Both the position numbers and the translations under genes were made by a program. The notes below the pieces were generated by a model. It was not told the DNA's origin, made no database searches, and saw only the letters and a list, made by a program, of their open reading frames with translations. Source: Streptantibioticus rubrisoli (lineage in GTDB: Bacteria; Actinomycetota; Actinomycetes; Streptomycetales; Streptomycetaceae). Taken from it: a stretch of 64,000 nucleotides of DNA. The stretch lies in assembly GCF_024436055.1 (NCBI RefSeq), contig NZ_JANFNH010000007.1, positions 62,001 to 126,000 on the forward strand, written 5' to 3'. Shown piece by piece: positions 8,802 to 19,134 of the stretch. The number at the start of each line of letters is the position of its first letter. The stretch's first letter is position 1.

Positions 8802-8833
8802 AAGCGGGCGGTGACCGGGATCACCGCCCGCTT
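8802..8833 (-). terminator. Hairpin downstream of the GroES-like gene
   Basis: A perfect 13-bp stem (AAGCGGGCGGTGA / TCACCGCCCGCTT) with a 6-nt loop begins 17 nt after the stop of the minus-strand gene. It is followed on that strand by a modest T-rich run. It separates the gene from the riboswitch-SugE unit. Confidence 0.75.
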
Positions 8834-8849
8834 CCCGCGGAAACCGCGG

Positions 8850-9224
8850 TTACAGATACAGGCCCGTGGAGTCCTCCGAGCCCTGGAGCCGCTCGGCGGC
8901 CACCGCGTGCAGGTCCCGCTCGCGCATCAGCACGTACCCGACACCGCGCACCTCGACCTCCGCGCGGTCCTCCGGGTCGAACAGCACCCGGTCACCGACC
9001 TCCACGGTCCGTACGTTCTGCCCGACCGCGACCACCTCGGCCCAGGCCAGCCGACGGCCCACCGCCGCCGTCGCCGGAATGAGGATGCCGCCGGACGAGC
9101 GGCGCTCGCCCTCCGAGATGTCGGTGCGTACCAGCACCCGGTCGTGCAGCATGCGGATGGGCAGCTTGTCGTGCGTACGCGCGTGCTGCGCGCCGCCACC
9201 GTCGAGGGACGTATTCGAGCTCAC
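8850..9224 (-). CDS. GroES-family (Cpn10-like) protein
   Basis: A 124-aa protein with a co-chaperonin fold signature: the start strand PIRMLHDRVLVRTD, a mobile-loop region ERRSSGGILIPATA, and GDRVLFDPEDRAEVEV. It is longer than GroES (about 97-100 aa) because of an N-terminal extension, and no groEL lies beside it. The GTG at 9224 is chosen because it begins the well-composed region; no clear Shine-Dalgarno is seen. It is a divergent paralogue rather than the main GroES; its client is unknown. Confidence 0.75.
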   Translation of the reverse strand: MSSNTSLDGGGAQHARTHDKLPIRMLHDRVLVRTDISEGERRSSGGILIPATAAVGRRLAWAEVVAVGQNVRTVEVGDRVLFDPEDRAEVEVRGVGYVLMRERDLHAVAAERLQGSEDSTGLYL

Positions 9225-9313
9225 GGGCACGACGTTACCTGGCGTCCGGCGGGTGTGGCTCCCCGGCGCCCGGGATGAGCCGTTACACAACGCACAGCAC
9301 GGGCCAAAACACG

Positions 9314-9667
9314 CTACTTCCGCTTGCCCCTGCCCCTGCCCCTGCCCCTGCCCCTGCCCTTGGCCGACCGCCCGGCCACCACCACGGCCAGCCCCACCAC
9401 GACGACCGCCGCGGGCACGATGCGCTCCATCCGCGGTGCGCCGTCCGAGGCGAACAACTCGCCGCGCACACTGGTCACCGCCCGGTTCAACGCCACGTAC
9501 GCGCGCCCGGCGGTGCGGTCCACCGTCTGTCGCACCGAAGCCGACGCGTTGCCGACGATGGTCCTGGGGTGCACCCGCACCCCGATCTCGTCCAGCGTCA
9601 CGGCGAGCTCCTGCCGCCTGCGGACGATGTCCGCCTCGATCTGAGCGGGAGTCCTGCCCTCCGACAC
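9314..9667 (-). CDS. DUF3618 membrane protein with Gly-Arg tail
   Basis: A 117-aa protein. The DUF3618 motif RTPAQIEADIVRRRQELAVT at the N-terminus is followed by one membrane helix (IVPAAVVVVGLAVVVAG) and a C-terminal run of alternating Gly and Arg ending GKRK. GTG at 9667 has GGAGG about 8 nt upstream. The tail is encoded by a hexanucleotide tandem repeat (9325-9360). Family function is unknown. Confidence 0.82.
   Translation of the reverse strand: MSEGRTPAQIEADIVRRRQELAVTLDEIGVRVHPRTIVGNASASVRQTVDRTAGRAYVALNRAVTSVRGELFASDGAPRMERIVPAAVVVVGLAVVVAGRSAKGRGRGRGRGRGKRK
9325..9360. repeat. Hexanucleotide tandem repeat (TGCCCC)n
   Basis: Five perfect TGCCCC units and one TGCCCT unit lie inside the DUF3618 gene and encode its (Gly-Arg) tail. 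In-frame slippage would change tail length without a frameshift. Confidence 0.9.
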
Positions 9668-9822
9668 CGCGCTGCCTCCGTCACCTAGGCCGATACAACC
9701 GACATACCTTGCCGATCAGTTTGTCAGCTCCCCTTACGCCGCGCTGCCTGGCACCCCGATTAGGCTCACTGGGTAGCGAATCCGAGCCGTACCCGAGCCG
9801 TATCCGACGAGGAGCCCCAGCC

Positions 9823-10290
9823 ATGAGCGAGCGCCTGACGCCCGGCGACACCGCCCCCGACTTCACCCTGCCGGACGCGGACGGCAACCCCGTCTCCCTC
9901 GCCGACCGCCGCGGCCGCAAGGTCATCGTCTACTTCTACCCCGCCGCCCTCACCCCCGGCTGCACCAAGCAGGCCTGCGACTTCACCGACAACCTCGAAC
10001 TGCTCGCGGGCGCCGGGTACGAGGTCATCGGAGTCTCCCCCGACAAGCCGGAGAAGCTGGCGAAGTTCCGCGAGAAGGAGGACCTCAAGGTCACCCTGGT
10101 CGCCGACCCGGACAAGGAGGTGCTGTCGGCGTACGGCGCGTTCGGCGAGAAGAAGCTGTACGGGAAGACGGTGACCGGCGTGATCCGCTCCACCGTCATC
10201 GTCGACGAGCAGGGCAAGGTGGAGCGCGCCCTGTACAACGTCAAGGCGACCGGCCATGTCGCCAAGATCATCAAGGATCTGGGGATCTGA
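9823..10290 (+). CDS. bcp: Thiol peroxidase of the Bcp/PrxQ family
   Basis: A 155-aa peroxiredoxin reducing hydroperoxides via a cysteine sulfenate. Conserved parts are GDTAPDFTLPDADG, the peroxidatic Cys in TPGCTKQACDF (Cys47) with a second Cys five residues later (C52), and VIGVSPDKPEKLAKF. ATG at 9823 follows GAGGAG at 9809-9814. It matches the usual Bcp length and, by recalled synteny, SCO2901. Confidence 0.95.
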   Translation: MSERLTPGDTAPDFTLPDADGNPVSLADRRGRKVIVYFYPAALTPGCTKQACDFTDNLELLAGAGYEVIGVSPDKPEKLAKFREKEDLKVTLVADPDKEVLSAYGAFGEKKLYGKTVTGVIRSTVIVDEQGKVERALYNVKATGHVAKIIKDLGI

Positions 10291-10330
10291 ACGCGCGCCA
10301 TGGACGAGGCCCCGGCGCGGCGGGCCCTCA

Positions 10331-10646
10331 ATGGAGGGCACTCGGTGGAGCCGGGATGTGCTCACCGAAGCGGTCACGGTGTCGGCGAACATGAACGATG
10401 TCCTACGCCACCTCGGTCGGCACGTCGTGGGCAGGCATCACACCCACGACACCCGCCGGGTCAGGGCATTGGGAATCGATACATCACACTTCACCCGGGC
10501 AGCAGGCGGGAATGCGCACCCCAACTCGCCACGCGGCAAAGGCAGATCACCGGTACGGCGACCGGCTGGACGACCGGCCTGCCAACCTGCGGTTGTTGTG
10601 CCCCAACTGCCATGCCACGACGGGTACCTGGTGCCGTGGAAGTAGG
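10331..10646 (+). pseudogene. HNH endonuclease remnant beside tRNA-Leu
   Basis: Fragments of one gene lie in two frames. The first, from ATG 10331, reads WSRDVLTEAV...VLRHLGRHV...LGIDTSHFTR, the usual N-terminus of Streptomyces HNH proteins. After about 10545 another frame carries DDRPANLRLLCPNCHATT, the distal half of the HNH motif. The middle, including the first Cys pair and the DHI(D/N)G part, is missing. Small HNH genes are common next to tRNAs in streptomycetes. Confidence 0.65.
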
Positions 10647-10718
10647 TGTAGGTGGGCAACGCTCTTGGCCACCAGCCCGCAGTCGCGGCGCGACTACCCG
10701 CTACTATGGATCCATCTT

Positions 10719-10804
10719 GCGGCGGTGGCGCAGTTGGTTGACGCAGCAGACTTAGGATCTGTGGCCCCTGACCGGGCTTGAGGGTTCGAATCCCTTCCGC
10801 CGCA
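10719..10804 (+). tRNA. tRNA-Leu (anticodon UAG)
   Basis: An 86-nt tRNA with a GCGGCGG/CCGCCGC acceptor stem, the long variable arm of a class II tRNA, anticodon loop CTTAGGA (reads CUA/CUG) and T-loop GTTCGAATC. The CCA end is not encoded (A is followed by CCG). Confidence 0.93.
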
Positions 10805-10812
10805 CCGGCGGG

Positions 10813-10850
10813 GCCTGCGATTCCCAGGAGGGATCGCAGGCTCCTTTCTT
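10813..10850 (+). terminator. Terminator of tRNA-Leu
   Basis: Nine-base arms GCCTGCGAT / ATCGCAGGC are followed directly by TCCTTTCTT, 9 nt past the tRNA. Confidence 0.88.
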
Positions 10851-10865
10851 AGCCCAGTTCTCGGC

Positions 10866-11468
10866 TCACCCCAGCACTTCCCGAACCACCGGAACCAGTG
10901 CCCGGAACGCCTTGCCGCGGTGGCTGATGGCGTTCTTCTCCTGGGGCGTCAGCTGGGCGCAGGTGCGGGTCTCGCCCTCGGGTTGCAGGATCGGGTCGTA
11001 GCCGAAGCCGCCGTCGCCTTCGGGGGCGTGGCGCAGGGTGCCGTCCAGGCGGCCCTCCACCACGTGTTCGGTGCCGTCCGGCAGGGCTAGGGCGGCGGCG
11101 CAGGCGAAGTGGGCGGCGCGGTGTTCGCTGTCGATGTCGGCGAGTTGGGCCAGCAGCAGTTCGAGGTTGGCCTGGTCGTCCCCGTGCCGTCCGGCCCAGC
11201 GGGCGGAGAAGATGCCGGGGGCGCCGCCGAGCACGTCGACGCACAGGCCGGAGTCGTCGGCGATGGCGGGCAGTCCGGTGGCCTGGGCGAGGGCGTGCGC
11301 CTTCAGCAACGCGTTCTCGGCGAAGGTGACGCCGGTCTCCTTGGTGTCCGGGACCTGCGGGTACGCGTCGGCGCCGACCAGTTCCACGTCCAGTCCGGCG
11401 TCGGCGAGGATGGCCCGCAGTTCGGCGACCTTGTTGGCGTTGCGGGTGGCGAGCACGAGCCGCTGCAT
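10866..11468 (-). CDS. rdgB: XTP/dITP diphosphatase (RdgB/Ham1)
   Basis: A 200-aa house-cleaning enzyme hydrolysing non-canonical purine nucleoside triphosphates. Signature segments are LVLATRNANKVAEL at the start, TFAENALLKA, IADDSGLCVDVLGGAPG, GGFGYDPI and NAISHRGKAF. ATG at 11468 matches the family start. An ATG four codons upstream (11480) overlaps the lipoprotein stop as ATGA and has GGAA nearby, so translation may instead begin there. It forms an operon rph-lipoprotein-rdgB. Confidence 0.95.
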   Translation of the reverse strand: MQRLVLATRNANKVAELRAILADAGLDVELVGADAYPQVPDTKETGVTFAENALLKAHALAQATGLPAIADDSGLCVDVLGGAPGIFSARWAGRHGDDQANLELLLAQLADIDSEHRAAHFACAAALALPDGTEHVVEGRLDGTLRHAPEGDGGFGYDPILQPEGETRTCAQLTPQEKNAISHRGKAFRALVPVVREVLG

Positions 11469-11476
11469 GGTCTGGA

Positions 11477-11848
11477 TCATCCCTTTCCGCACGAGGAAGT
11501 GAGCGCGCCCGCCGCCGCGTTGATCGGCCGGAGGTCGACGGGCTCTCCCTTGTCGAGCGCGTTCTTCGCGTTGGAGGCGGCCAGCGACAGGTCGGCCACC
11601 GCCTTGGTGGTGGCGCTGTTGCCGCCGCTGGTGAGCTGGTCGAGGTTGAGTTGGAGCTTGCGCAGCGCGGTGGCGGCGTCGCGCGGGTTGCCGGTGCCCT
11701 TGGCGACGGCGGCGCGCAGGTCCTTGACGTTGCCGTTCACAGCGTCGGCCACGGATGCGCAGTCGTGCTTGCCGCTCTGGCCGCCGCAGCCGGTGAGCAG
11801 CGCGAGGGCCAGGGCCGCGGCGGCGGTGGTGGTCAGTGCGGTACGCAT
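11477..11848 (-). CDS. Small lipoprotein
   Basis: A 123-aa secreted protein. The signal peptide MRTALTTTAAAALALALL ends in lipobox LTGC, so Cys22 would be lipidated. The mature part is helical and contains one further Cys pair (HDCASVADAV and SSCGKG) that could form a disulphide. It starts 5 nt downstream of the rph stop and overlaps rdgB. Function unknown; the position between rph and rdgB is shared with other streptomycetes as I recall. Confidence 0.82.
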   Translation of the reverse strand: MRTALTTTAAAALALALLTGCGGQSGKHDCASVADAVNGNVKDLRAAVAKGTGNPRDAATALRKLQLNLDQLTSGGNSATTKAVADLSLAASNAKNALDKGEPVDLRPINAAAGALTSSCGKG

Positions 11849-11853
11849 GACGG

Positions 11854-12588
<735 letters not shown>

Positions 12589-12666
12589 GGGCACGACCCT
12601 ATCGACAAACCGGACGGGGTCCGCTCCGGGTGTGGAGCGGACCCCGTCCGGGCGCTTGGCGGCGCC

Positions 12667-12900
12667 TTACATCATGTCCTCGATCTCGGCGGCGATCGGG
12701 TCGGCGTCGGTGCCGATGACGACCTGGATGGCGGTGCCCATCTTCACCACGCCGTGTGCGCCGGCGGCCTTGAGGGCGGCCTCGTCGACCAGGGAGGGGT
12801 CGTTGACCTCGGTGCGCAGCCGCGTGATGCAGCCCTCGACCTCTTCGATGTTGTCGAGCCCGCCGAGCCCGGCGACGATCTTCTCAGCCTTGCTGGCCAT
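12667..12900 (-). CDS. nagF: PTS system GlcNAc-specific EIIB component
   Basis: A 77-aa EIIB domain carrying the phosphocysteine in EEVEGCITRLRTEV (Cys24). It receives phosphate from EIIA and passes it to GlcNAc during uptake through NagE-type EIIC permeases. It is divergent from nagE1/nagE2, as for nagF in S. coelicolor. The downstream GlcNAc catabolic genes are not in this window. Regulation by DasR is expected from the shared intergenic operator. Confidence 0.93.
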   Translation of the reverse strand: MASKAEKIVAGLGGLDNIEEVEGCITRLRTEVNDPSLVDEAALKAAGAHGVVKMGTAIQVVIGTDADPIAAEIEDMM

Positions 12901-13077
12901 GTCCACTCCTGTTGTCTCAGGCCCTCGGCAGCCCGCGTTCGCGTACCGCGCGCGCCGTGAAGAATCCACACGTTAACGCACGTTTGGCCCACCTTCGCGA
13001 GCGGTTGGCCGCCATCTGCCGAATGATGACGATCGCTGGCGGCGCACCCGCTGGGGCAGTCCAACACCCGCACTGTG

Positions 13078-13093
13078 ACTGGTCTACACCATC
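13078..13093. promoter_or_regulatory. DasR-responsive element (dre) for nagF/nagE1
   Basis: ACTGGTCTACACCATC matches the dre consensus (ACTGGTCTAGACCACT) closely. It lies in the nagF-nagE1 divergent region, 47-62 nt upstream of the nagE1 start. DasR is a GntR repressor released by glucosamine-6-phosphate. Confidence 0.9.
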
Positions 13094-13139
13094 TTGTGGT
13101 GCCCGCCAAACCCGGCAACAGCCCGCCAGGAGGTGGCCG

Positions 13140-14435
13140 ATGAGCTCGCAGGGCGCCACCGGTCGGGCGCCGGTTCGGAAGTGGACGGCGTCGCTGTTCC
13201 AGGGCGCGCAGAAGATGGGCCGCAGCCTTCAGCTGCCGATCGCCGTGCTGCCCGCGGCGGGCATCCTCAACCGGCTCGGTCAGGACGATGTGTTCGGTCG
13301 CGCCGGGCTGGGCTGGAGTGGTGTGGCCAGGGTTTTCGCGGGCGCGGGTGGGGCGCTGTTGGACTCCTCGCTGGGGCTGCCGCTGCTGTTCTGTGTGGGG
13401 GTGGCCATCGGGATGGCGAAGAAGGCGGACGGCTCCACGGCGCTCGCCGCGGTCGCCGGGTTCCTGGTCTACTACGGCATCCTGCACCAGTTCCCGCGGT
13501 GCCCGGCGGGCGCGCGGTTCGCTGCGGCGAGTTGTCTTGCCGGGTCCGGCGCCACCGTGCCCGTGTACCAGAACCCGGGCGTATTCGGCGGGATCGTGCT
13601 GGGGCTGCTGACCGCCTTCTTCTGGCAGCGCTTCCATCGGGTGCGGCTGGTGGACTGGCTGGGCTTCTTCAACGGCCGCCGTCTGGTGCCGATCGTGATG
13701 TCCTTCGTGGCGCTGGTCTTCGCGGTGCTGTGCCTGTTGGTCTGGCCGCCGGTGGGTGCCGGACTGACCACGTTCAGCAAATGGATCAGCGATCTGGGTG
13801 CGATCGGGTCCGGGGTGTTCGGGGTGGCCAACCGGGCGCTGCTGGTGGTGGGGCTGCACCAGTTCCTCAACACCTTCGTGTGGTTCCAGTTCGGCAGTTA
13901 CACCAAGCCGGACGGCACGGTGGTGCACGGTGACATCAACCGTTTCCTGGCGGGCGATCCGGCGGCCGGGCAGTTCACCTCCGGGTTCTTCCCGATCATG
14001 ATGTTCGCGCTGCCCGCCGCGGCGCTGGCGATCACCCACTGCGCGCGTCCCGACCGGCGCAAGGCGATCGGCGGGATGATGCTCTCGGTCGGTCTGACCT
14101 CGTTCGTCACCGGCATCACCGAGCCGATCGAGTACTCGTTCTTGTTCATCGCGCCGCTGCTGTACGCGGTGCACGCGGTGCTCACCGGCGTTTCGATGGC
14201 GATCACCTGGGGCCTCGGTGTGCATGACGGGTTCAGTTTCTCGGCCGGGCTGATCGACTACGTGATCAACTGGAGCCTGGCGACGAAGCCCTGGCTGATC
14301 ATTCCGATCGGGCTGTGCTTCGCGGTCGTCTACTACGTGGTCTTCCGTTTCGCGATCACCAGGTTCGACCTGCCGACACCAGGCCGTGAACCGGAAGAAG
14401 ACGCTGAGGACACCACGGACACCACCAAGGCGTAG
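13140..14435 (+). CDS. nagE1: PTS GlcNAc-specific EIIC permease, copy 1
   Basis: A 431-aa membrane permease of the glucose/GlcNAc PTS superfamily. Features include LQLPIAVLPAAGIL, DWLGFFNGRRLVPI, the substrate region GITEPIEYSFLFIAPLLY and GLGVHDGFSFSAGLIDY. It lacks fused IIB/IIA domains and so depends on NagF and a separate EIIA. AGGAGG at 13128-13133 fixes ATG 13140. Compared with copy 2 it has an unusual loop of about 25 residues with two cysteines (ASCLAGSG) after LVYYGILHQF, so its transport activity may differ. Confidence 0.93.
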   Translation: MSSQGATGRAPVRKWTASLFQGAQKMGRSLQLPIAVLPAAGILNRLGQDDVFGRAGLGWSGVARVFAGAGGALLDSSLGLPLLFCVGVAIGMAKKADGSTALAAVAGFLVYYGILHQFPRCPAGARFAAASCLAGSGATVPVYQNPGVFGGIVLGLLTAFFWQRFHRVRLVDWLGFFNGRRLVPIVMSFVALVFAVLCLLVWPPVGAGLTTFSKWISDLGAIGSGVFGVANRALLVVGLHQFLNTFVWFQFGSYTKPDGTVVHGDINRFLAGDPAAGQFTSGFFPIMMFALPAAALAITHCARPDRRKAIGGMMLSVGLTSFVTGITEPIEYSFLFIAPLLYAVHAVLTGVSMAITWGLGVHDGFSFSAGLIDYVINWSLATKPWLIIPIGLCFAVVYYVVFRFAITRFDLPTPGREPEEDAEDTTDTTKA

Positions 14436-14529
14436 GACCTGGCGGTATAGCGGGCGTCATAACGGATTGGCGGCGTGTCGGCGTTGCTTGAAATCATGGA
14501 TTCCTTTATGCGGCTCCGACGTGTTACAA

Positions 14530-14559
14530 CAGGTCTACACCACTGAGTGGTGTAGACCA
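14530..14559. promoter_or_regulatory. Double dre palindrome upstream of nagE2
   Basis: GGTCTACACCACT-G-AGTGGTGTAGACC (14532-14558) is a perfect 27-bp palindrome made of two dre-like half elements (AGGTCTACACCA and TGGTGTAGACCA). It is centred about 65 nt upstream of the nagE2 ATG. Confidence 0.88.
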
Positions 14560-14609
14560 GAGCCGCGGGCCGTCCCCCTCAGAGCCCGCCTCTCACCAGG
14601 AGGAATCTG

Positions 14610-15857
14610 ATGAGTACGGCCACCGCTTCGGCGGCGCCCGCGACCGCGAAGAAGCGGGGCGCCAGCTTCATGCAGGGTATGCAGAAGGTCGGCCGCAGCC
14701 TGCAGCTGCCCGTCGCCGTTCTGCCCGCCGCCGCCATCCTGCTGCGGCTCGGCCAGGACGACGTCTTCGGCAAAGCCGGGCTGCACTGGGGCAAGGTCGC
14801 CACGGTCTTCGCCACCGCGGGCGGCGCCCTCTTCGACAACCTGCCGCTGCTGTTCTGCATCGGTGTCGCCATCGGCTACGCGAAGAAGGCCGACGGTTCC
14901 ACCGCGCTCGCCGCTCTAGTCGGTTATCTGGTCTACCACAACGTACTGACCGCTTTCCCGGTTGCCGGTTCCGTCACCAAGGCGCTTCCGCAGGGCACCC
15001 CGCAGAACCCGGGCGTGCTCGGTGGCATCGTGATCGGTCTGGTGAGCGCCATCGTCTGGCAGCGGTTCCACCGCACCAAGCTGGTGGACTGGCTGGGCTT
15101 CTTCAACGGCCGCCGTCTGGTGCCGATCCTGATGGCCTTCATCGGCACCGGCTTCGGCGTGCTGTTCGGTCTGCTGTGGGGTCCGATCGGCACCGGACTG
15201 GGTCGCTTCAGCGACTGGCTGACCGGTCTGGGCTCGGCGGGCGCCGGTATCTACGGCGTGGCCAACCGGGCGCTGATCCCGGTCGGCATGCACCAGTTCC
15301 TCAACACCTTCTTCCAGCAGCAGGTCGGTACCTTCACGCACGCCGGGAAGGTCGTCCACGGTGACATCCCGCGGTTCTTCGCGGGCGACCCGACCGCTGG
15401 CCAGTTCATGTCCGGCTTCTTCCCGATCATGATGTTCGGCCTGCCCGCCGCCGCGATCGCGATCGCGCACTGCGCCCGCCCCGAGCGCCGCAAGGCCGTG
15501 ATGGGCATGATGATCTCGGTCGCGCTGACCGCCTTCGTCACCGGTGTCACCGAGCCGATCGAGTTCACCTTCTTGTTCATCGCCCCGGTGCTGTACGCCA
15601 TTCACGCGGTGCTCACCGGTATATCCATGGCCGTCACCTGGGGCCTGGGCGTACACGACGGCTTCGGGTTCTCGGCCGGGCTGATCGACTACCTGCTCAA
15701 CTGGAACCTGGCCACCAAGCCCTGGCTGATCATCCCGATCGGCCTGTGCTTCGCGGTCGTCTACTACGTGGTGTTCCGCTTCGCGATCACCAAGTTCAAC
15801 ATCCCCACCCCGGGCCGCGAGCCCGAGGAGGAGGTCGAGGAACTCACCAAGGCGTAA
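14610..15857 (+). CDS. nagE2: PTS GlcNAc-specific EIIC permease, copy 2
   Basis: A 415-aa EIIC permease, clearly paralogous to the upstream copy through most of its length (shared DWLGFFNGRRLVPI, GVTEPIEFTFLFIAPVLY, GLGVHDGFGFSAGLIDY, C-terminal PTPGREPEE). In S. coelicolor NagE2 is the main GlcNAc transporter. AGGAGG lies about 7 nt before ATG. The closely spaced double operator and own terminator make this an independent unit. Confidence 0.95.
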   Translation: MSTATASAAPATAKKRGASFMQGMQKVGRSLQLPVAVLPAAAILLRLGQDDVFGKAGLHWGKVATVFATAGGALFDNLPLLFCIGVAIGYAKKADGSTALAALVGYLVYHNVLTAFPVAGSVTKALPQGTPQNPGVLGGIVIGLVSAIVWQRFHRTKLVDWLGFFNGRRLVPILMAFIGTGFGVLFGLLWGPIGTGLGRFSDWLTGLGSAGAGIYGVANRALIPVGMHQFLNTFFQQQVGTFTHAGKVVHGDIPRFFAGDPTAGQFMSGFFPIMMFGLPAAAIAIAHCARPERRKAVMGMMISVALTAFVTGVTEPIEFTFLFIAPVLYAIHAVLTGISMAVTWGLGVHDGFGFSAGLIDYLLNWNLATKPWLIIPIGLCFAVVYYVVFRFAITKFNIPTPGREPEEEVEELTKA

Positions 15858-15866
15858 GGCCGGTAC

Positions 15867-15900
15867 AAGGCCCCGGAACCTGGCGGTTCCGGGGCCTTTT
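15867..15900 (+). terminator. Terminator of nagE2
   Basis: A 14-bp stem AAGGCCCCGGAACC / GGTTCCGGGGCCTT with TGGC loop and a TTTT tail, 10 nt past the stop. Confidence 0.93.
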
Positions 15901-15963
15901 CGTGTGCGGCGGGGGGATCGGGGCTCGCCGACCGCGCCCCCGGGCGGGCAAAGCCGCGTGGGC

Positions 15964-16716
15964 CTACAGCTCGTACACCGCGCCGCTGCGGGCCAGCTCC
16001 ACGGGGCCGTCGTACGCGACGCGCGCGTCGGCGAGGCTGACCTGGGGGTCGGTCCACGGGGGGATGTGGGTCAGCACCAGTCGGTGGACCCCGGCCCGGG
16101 TGGCGTGCTCGCCCGCCTCGCGGCCGTTCAGATGCAGCGCGGGCACGTCCTCCTTGCCGTAGGTGAACGACGCCTCGCACAGGAAGAGGTCGGTGCCCCG
16201 CGCGAGGGAGAGCAGCGACTCGCACGGCCCGGTGTCCCCGGAGTACGTCAGTGACCGCCCGCCGTGCTCCACCCGGAACGCGAACGCCTCCACCGGATGG
16301 CAGACTCGCTCGGTGCGCACGGTGAACGGGCCGACGCAGAAGGTGCCCGGGGTGAGGGTGCGGAAGTCGAAGACCTCGCTCATGGACTTGTCGTCCGGCT
16401 CCTCCCCGTACGCGGTGGCCAGCCGGGCCTCGGTGCCCTCCGGTCCGTAGACCGGGATCGGGTCCGGCATGCCGCCGTCGTAGCGGTAGTAGCGGGCGAC
16501 GAAGTAGCCGCACATGTCGACGCAGTGGTCCGCGTGCAGATGGCTCAGCAGGACCGCGTCCAGGTCGTACAGGCCGATGTGGCGCTGCAGTTCGCCAAGG
16601 GCGCCGTTGCCCATGTCGAGGAGCAGCCGGAAGCCGTCGGCTTCGACGAGGTAGCTCGAACAGGCCGAGTCCGCGGACGGGAACGACCCCGAGCAGCCGA
16701 CGACGGTGAGCTTCAT
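15964..16716 (-). CDS. MBL-fold metallohydrolase (RNase Z-like)
   Basis: A 250-aa metallo-beta-lactamase-fold protein. Metal ligands are visible in LLSHLHADHCVDM (HxHxDH), SGDTGPCESL and the late His in VLTHIPPW. It starts MKLTVVGCSGSFPSADSACSSYLVEADG, like the Streptomyces cAMP phosphodiesterase/RNase Z-like group. GGAGG 8 nt upstream supports ATG 16716. Its place next to cysM is conserved in streptomycetes by memory; substrate unknown. Confidence 0.88.
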   Translation of the reverse strand: MKLTVVGCSGSFPSADSACSSYLVEADGFRLLLDMGNGALGELQRHIGLYDLDAVLLSHLHADHCVDMCGYFVARYYRYDGGMPDPIPVYGPEGTEARLATAYGEEPDDKSMSEVFDFRTLTPGTFCVGPFTVRTERVCHPVEAFAFRVEHGGRSLTYSGDTGPCESLLSLARGTDLFLCEASFTYGKEDVPALHLNGREAGEHATRAGVHRLVLTHIPPWTDPQVSLADARVAYDGPVELARSGAVYEL

Positions 16717-16972
16717 GCAGGAGCCTCCAGGCTTGGGTCCGGGGGTCTTGCGCGGTCGGGTGCGGTCACCCACCCGGAGGCATCACTTCGTCGTGAGCGC
16801 GCCGCCGGGTGCGTGGTGCGGATTCCATGGCCCGCCATTGTGCAGTCGAGAGTAAGGCGGGGTGACCGTCGGCGCGCCTTAGCCAGGCACGGTTGTGGGC
16901 GGAATCACCAGTCCGTGTTCCGCCAAGCCGGTTGTCGGATCGCCCTGATCCGTTGCTGTCGCCGCGGGGGCG

Positions 16973-18476
<1,504 letters not shown>

Positions 18477-18552
18477 GCGGACATCGTATCGATTCCCCTC
18501 GTCAGCCCCAGTGCGTTGTCCCAGCATGCGGACAGCGGTGGGCGCACCCGAA

Positions 18553-18984
18553 CTAAGCCGCGTAGCTTGCCACGATTTCCACCGGTTCCTCGGTGACCTC
18601 GCCATCCACGATGCGGAACGAGCGGAACGACACCGGTCCCTCGTCATTGCCGCACTCGGCGGTGGATACCAGGACATAGTGGGCGCCCGGCTCGTTGGCG
18701 TACGAGATGTCGGTACGGGAGGGGTAGGCCTCGGTGGCGGTGTGCGAGTGGTAGATGACGACCGGTTCCTCGTCGCGGTCGTCCATCTCGCGGTAGAGCT
18801 TGAGCAGGTCCGTGGAGTCGAACTCGTAGAACGTGGGCGAACGGGCCGCGTTCAGCATCGGGACGAAGCGCTCGGCGCGTCCGGTACCGGCCGGTCCCGC
18901 GACGACCCCGCACGCCTCGTCGGGGTGGTCGGCCCGCGCATGGGCGACGATGGCGTCGTACAGGGCCTGGGTGATGGTGAGCAT
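18553..18984 (-). CDS. mec: Mec-type JAMM (MPN+) metalloprotease
   Basis: A 143-aa zinc peptidase. JAMM ligands are in HSHTATEAYPSRTD (HxHx7-8SxxD) with the general-base Glu in HPDEACGVVAG. The mycobacterial homologue Mec (Rv1334) releases cysteine from CysO-Cys. Placement just upstream of the leader-cysO-cysM unit supports the same role; here it may also trim the CysO tail. ATG at 18984 lies just downstream of a duplicated 40-bp segment. Confidence 0.92.
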   Translation of the reverse strand: MLTITQALYDAIVAHARADHPDEACGVVAGPAGTGRAERFVPMLNAARSPTFYEFDSTDLLKLYREMDDRDEEPVVIYHSHTATEAYPSRTDISYANEPGAHYVLVSTAECGNDEGPVSFRSFRIVDGEVTEEPVEIVASYAA

Positions 18985-18992
18985 GCACTAGA

Positions 18993-19086
18993 GCATAAGA
19001 GTGACGCGGAGCGTCTCGATTGAGGGTGGTGGTGGGCGACGGGCGGGCATAAGAGTGAAGCGGAGCGTCTCGATTGAGGGTGGTGG
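18993..19086. repeat. Two 40-bp direct repeats in the mec promoter region
   Basis: Copies at 18993-19032 and 19047-19086 differ at one base. On the minus strand each ends CACTCTTATGC, a plausible -10 region, so the mec promoter may be duplicated. Confidence 0.85.
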
Positions 19087-19094
19087 CACGGGAA

Positions 19095-19124
19095 AGGGCC
19101 GCCCCGGGCAGTTGGGGCGGCCCT
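19095..19124 (-). terminator. Terminator of the amino acid permease
   Basis: An 11-bp stem AGGGCCGCCCC / GGGGCGGCCCT 10 nt after the permease stop; no strong T run on either strand. Confidence 0.8.
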
Positions 19125-19134
19125 CCTCGTGTCC

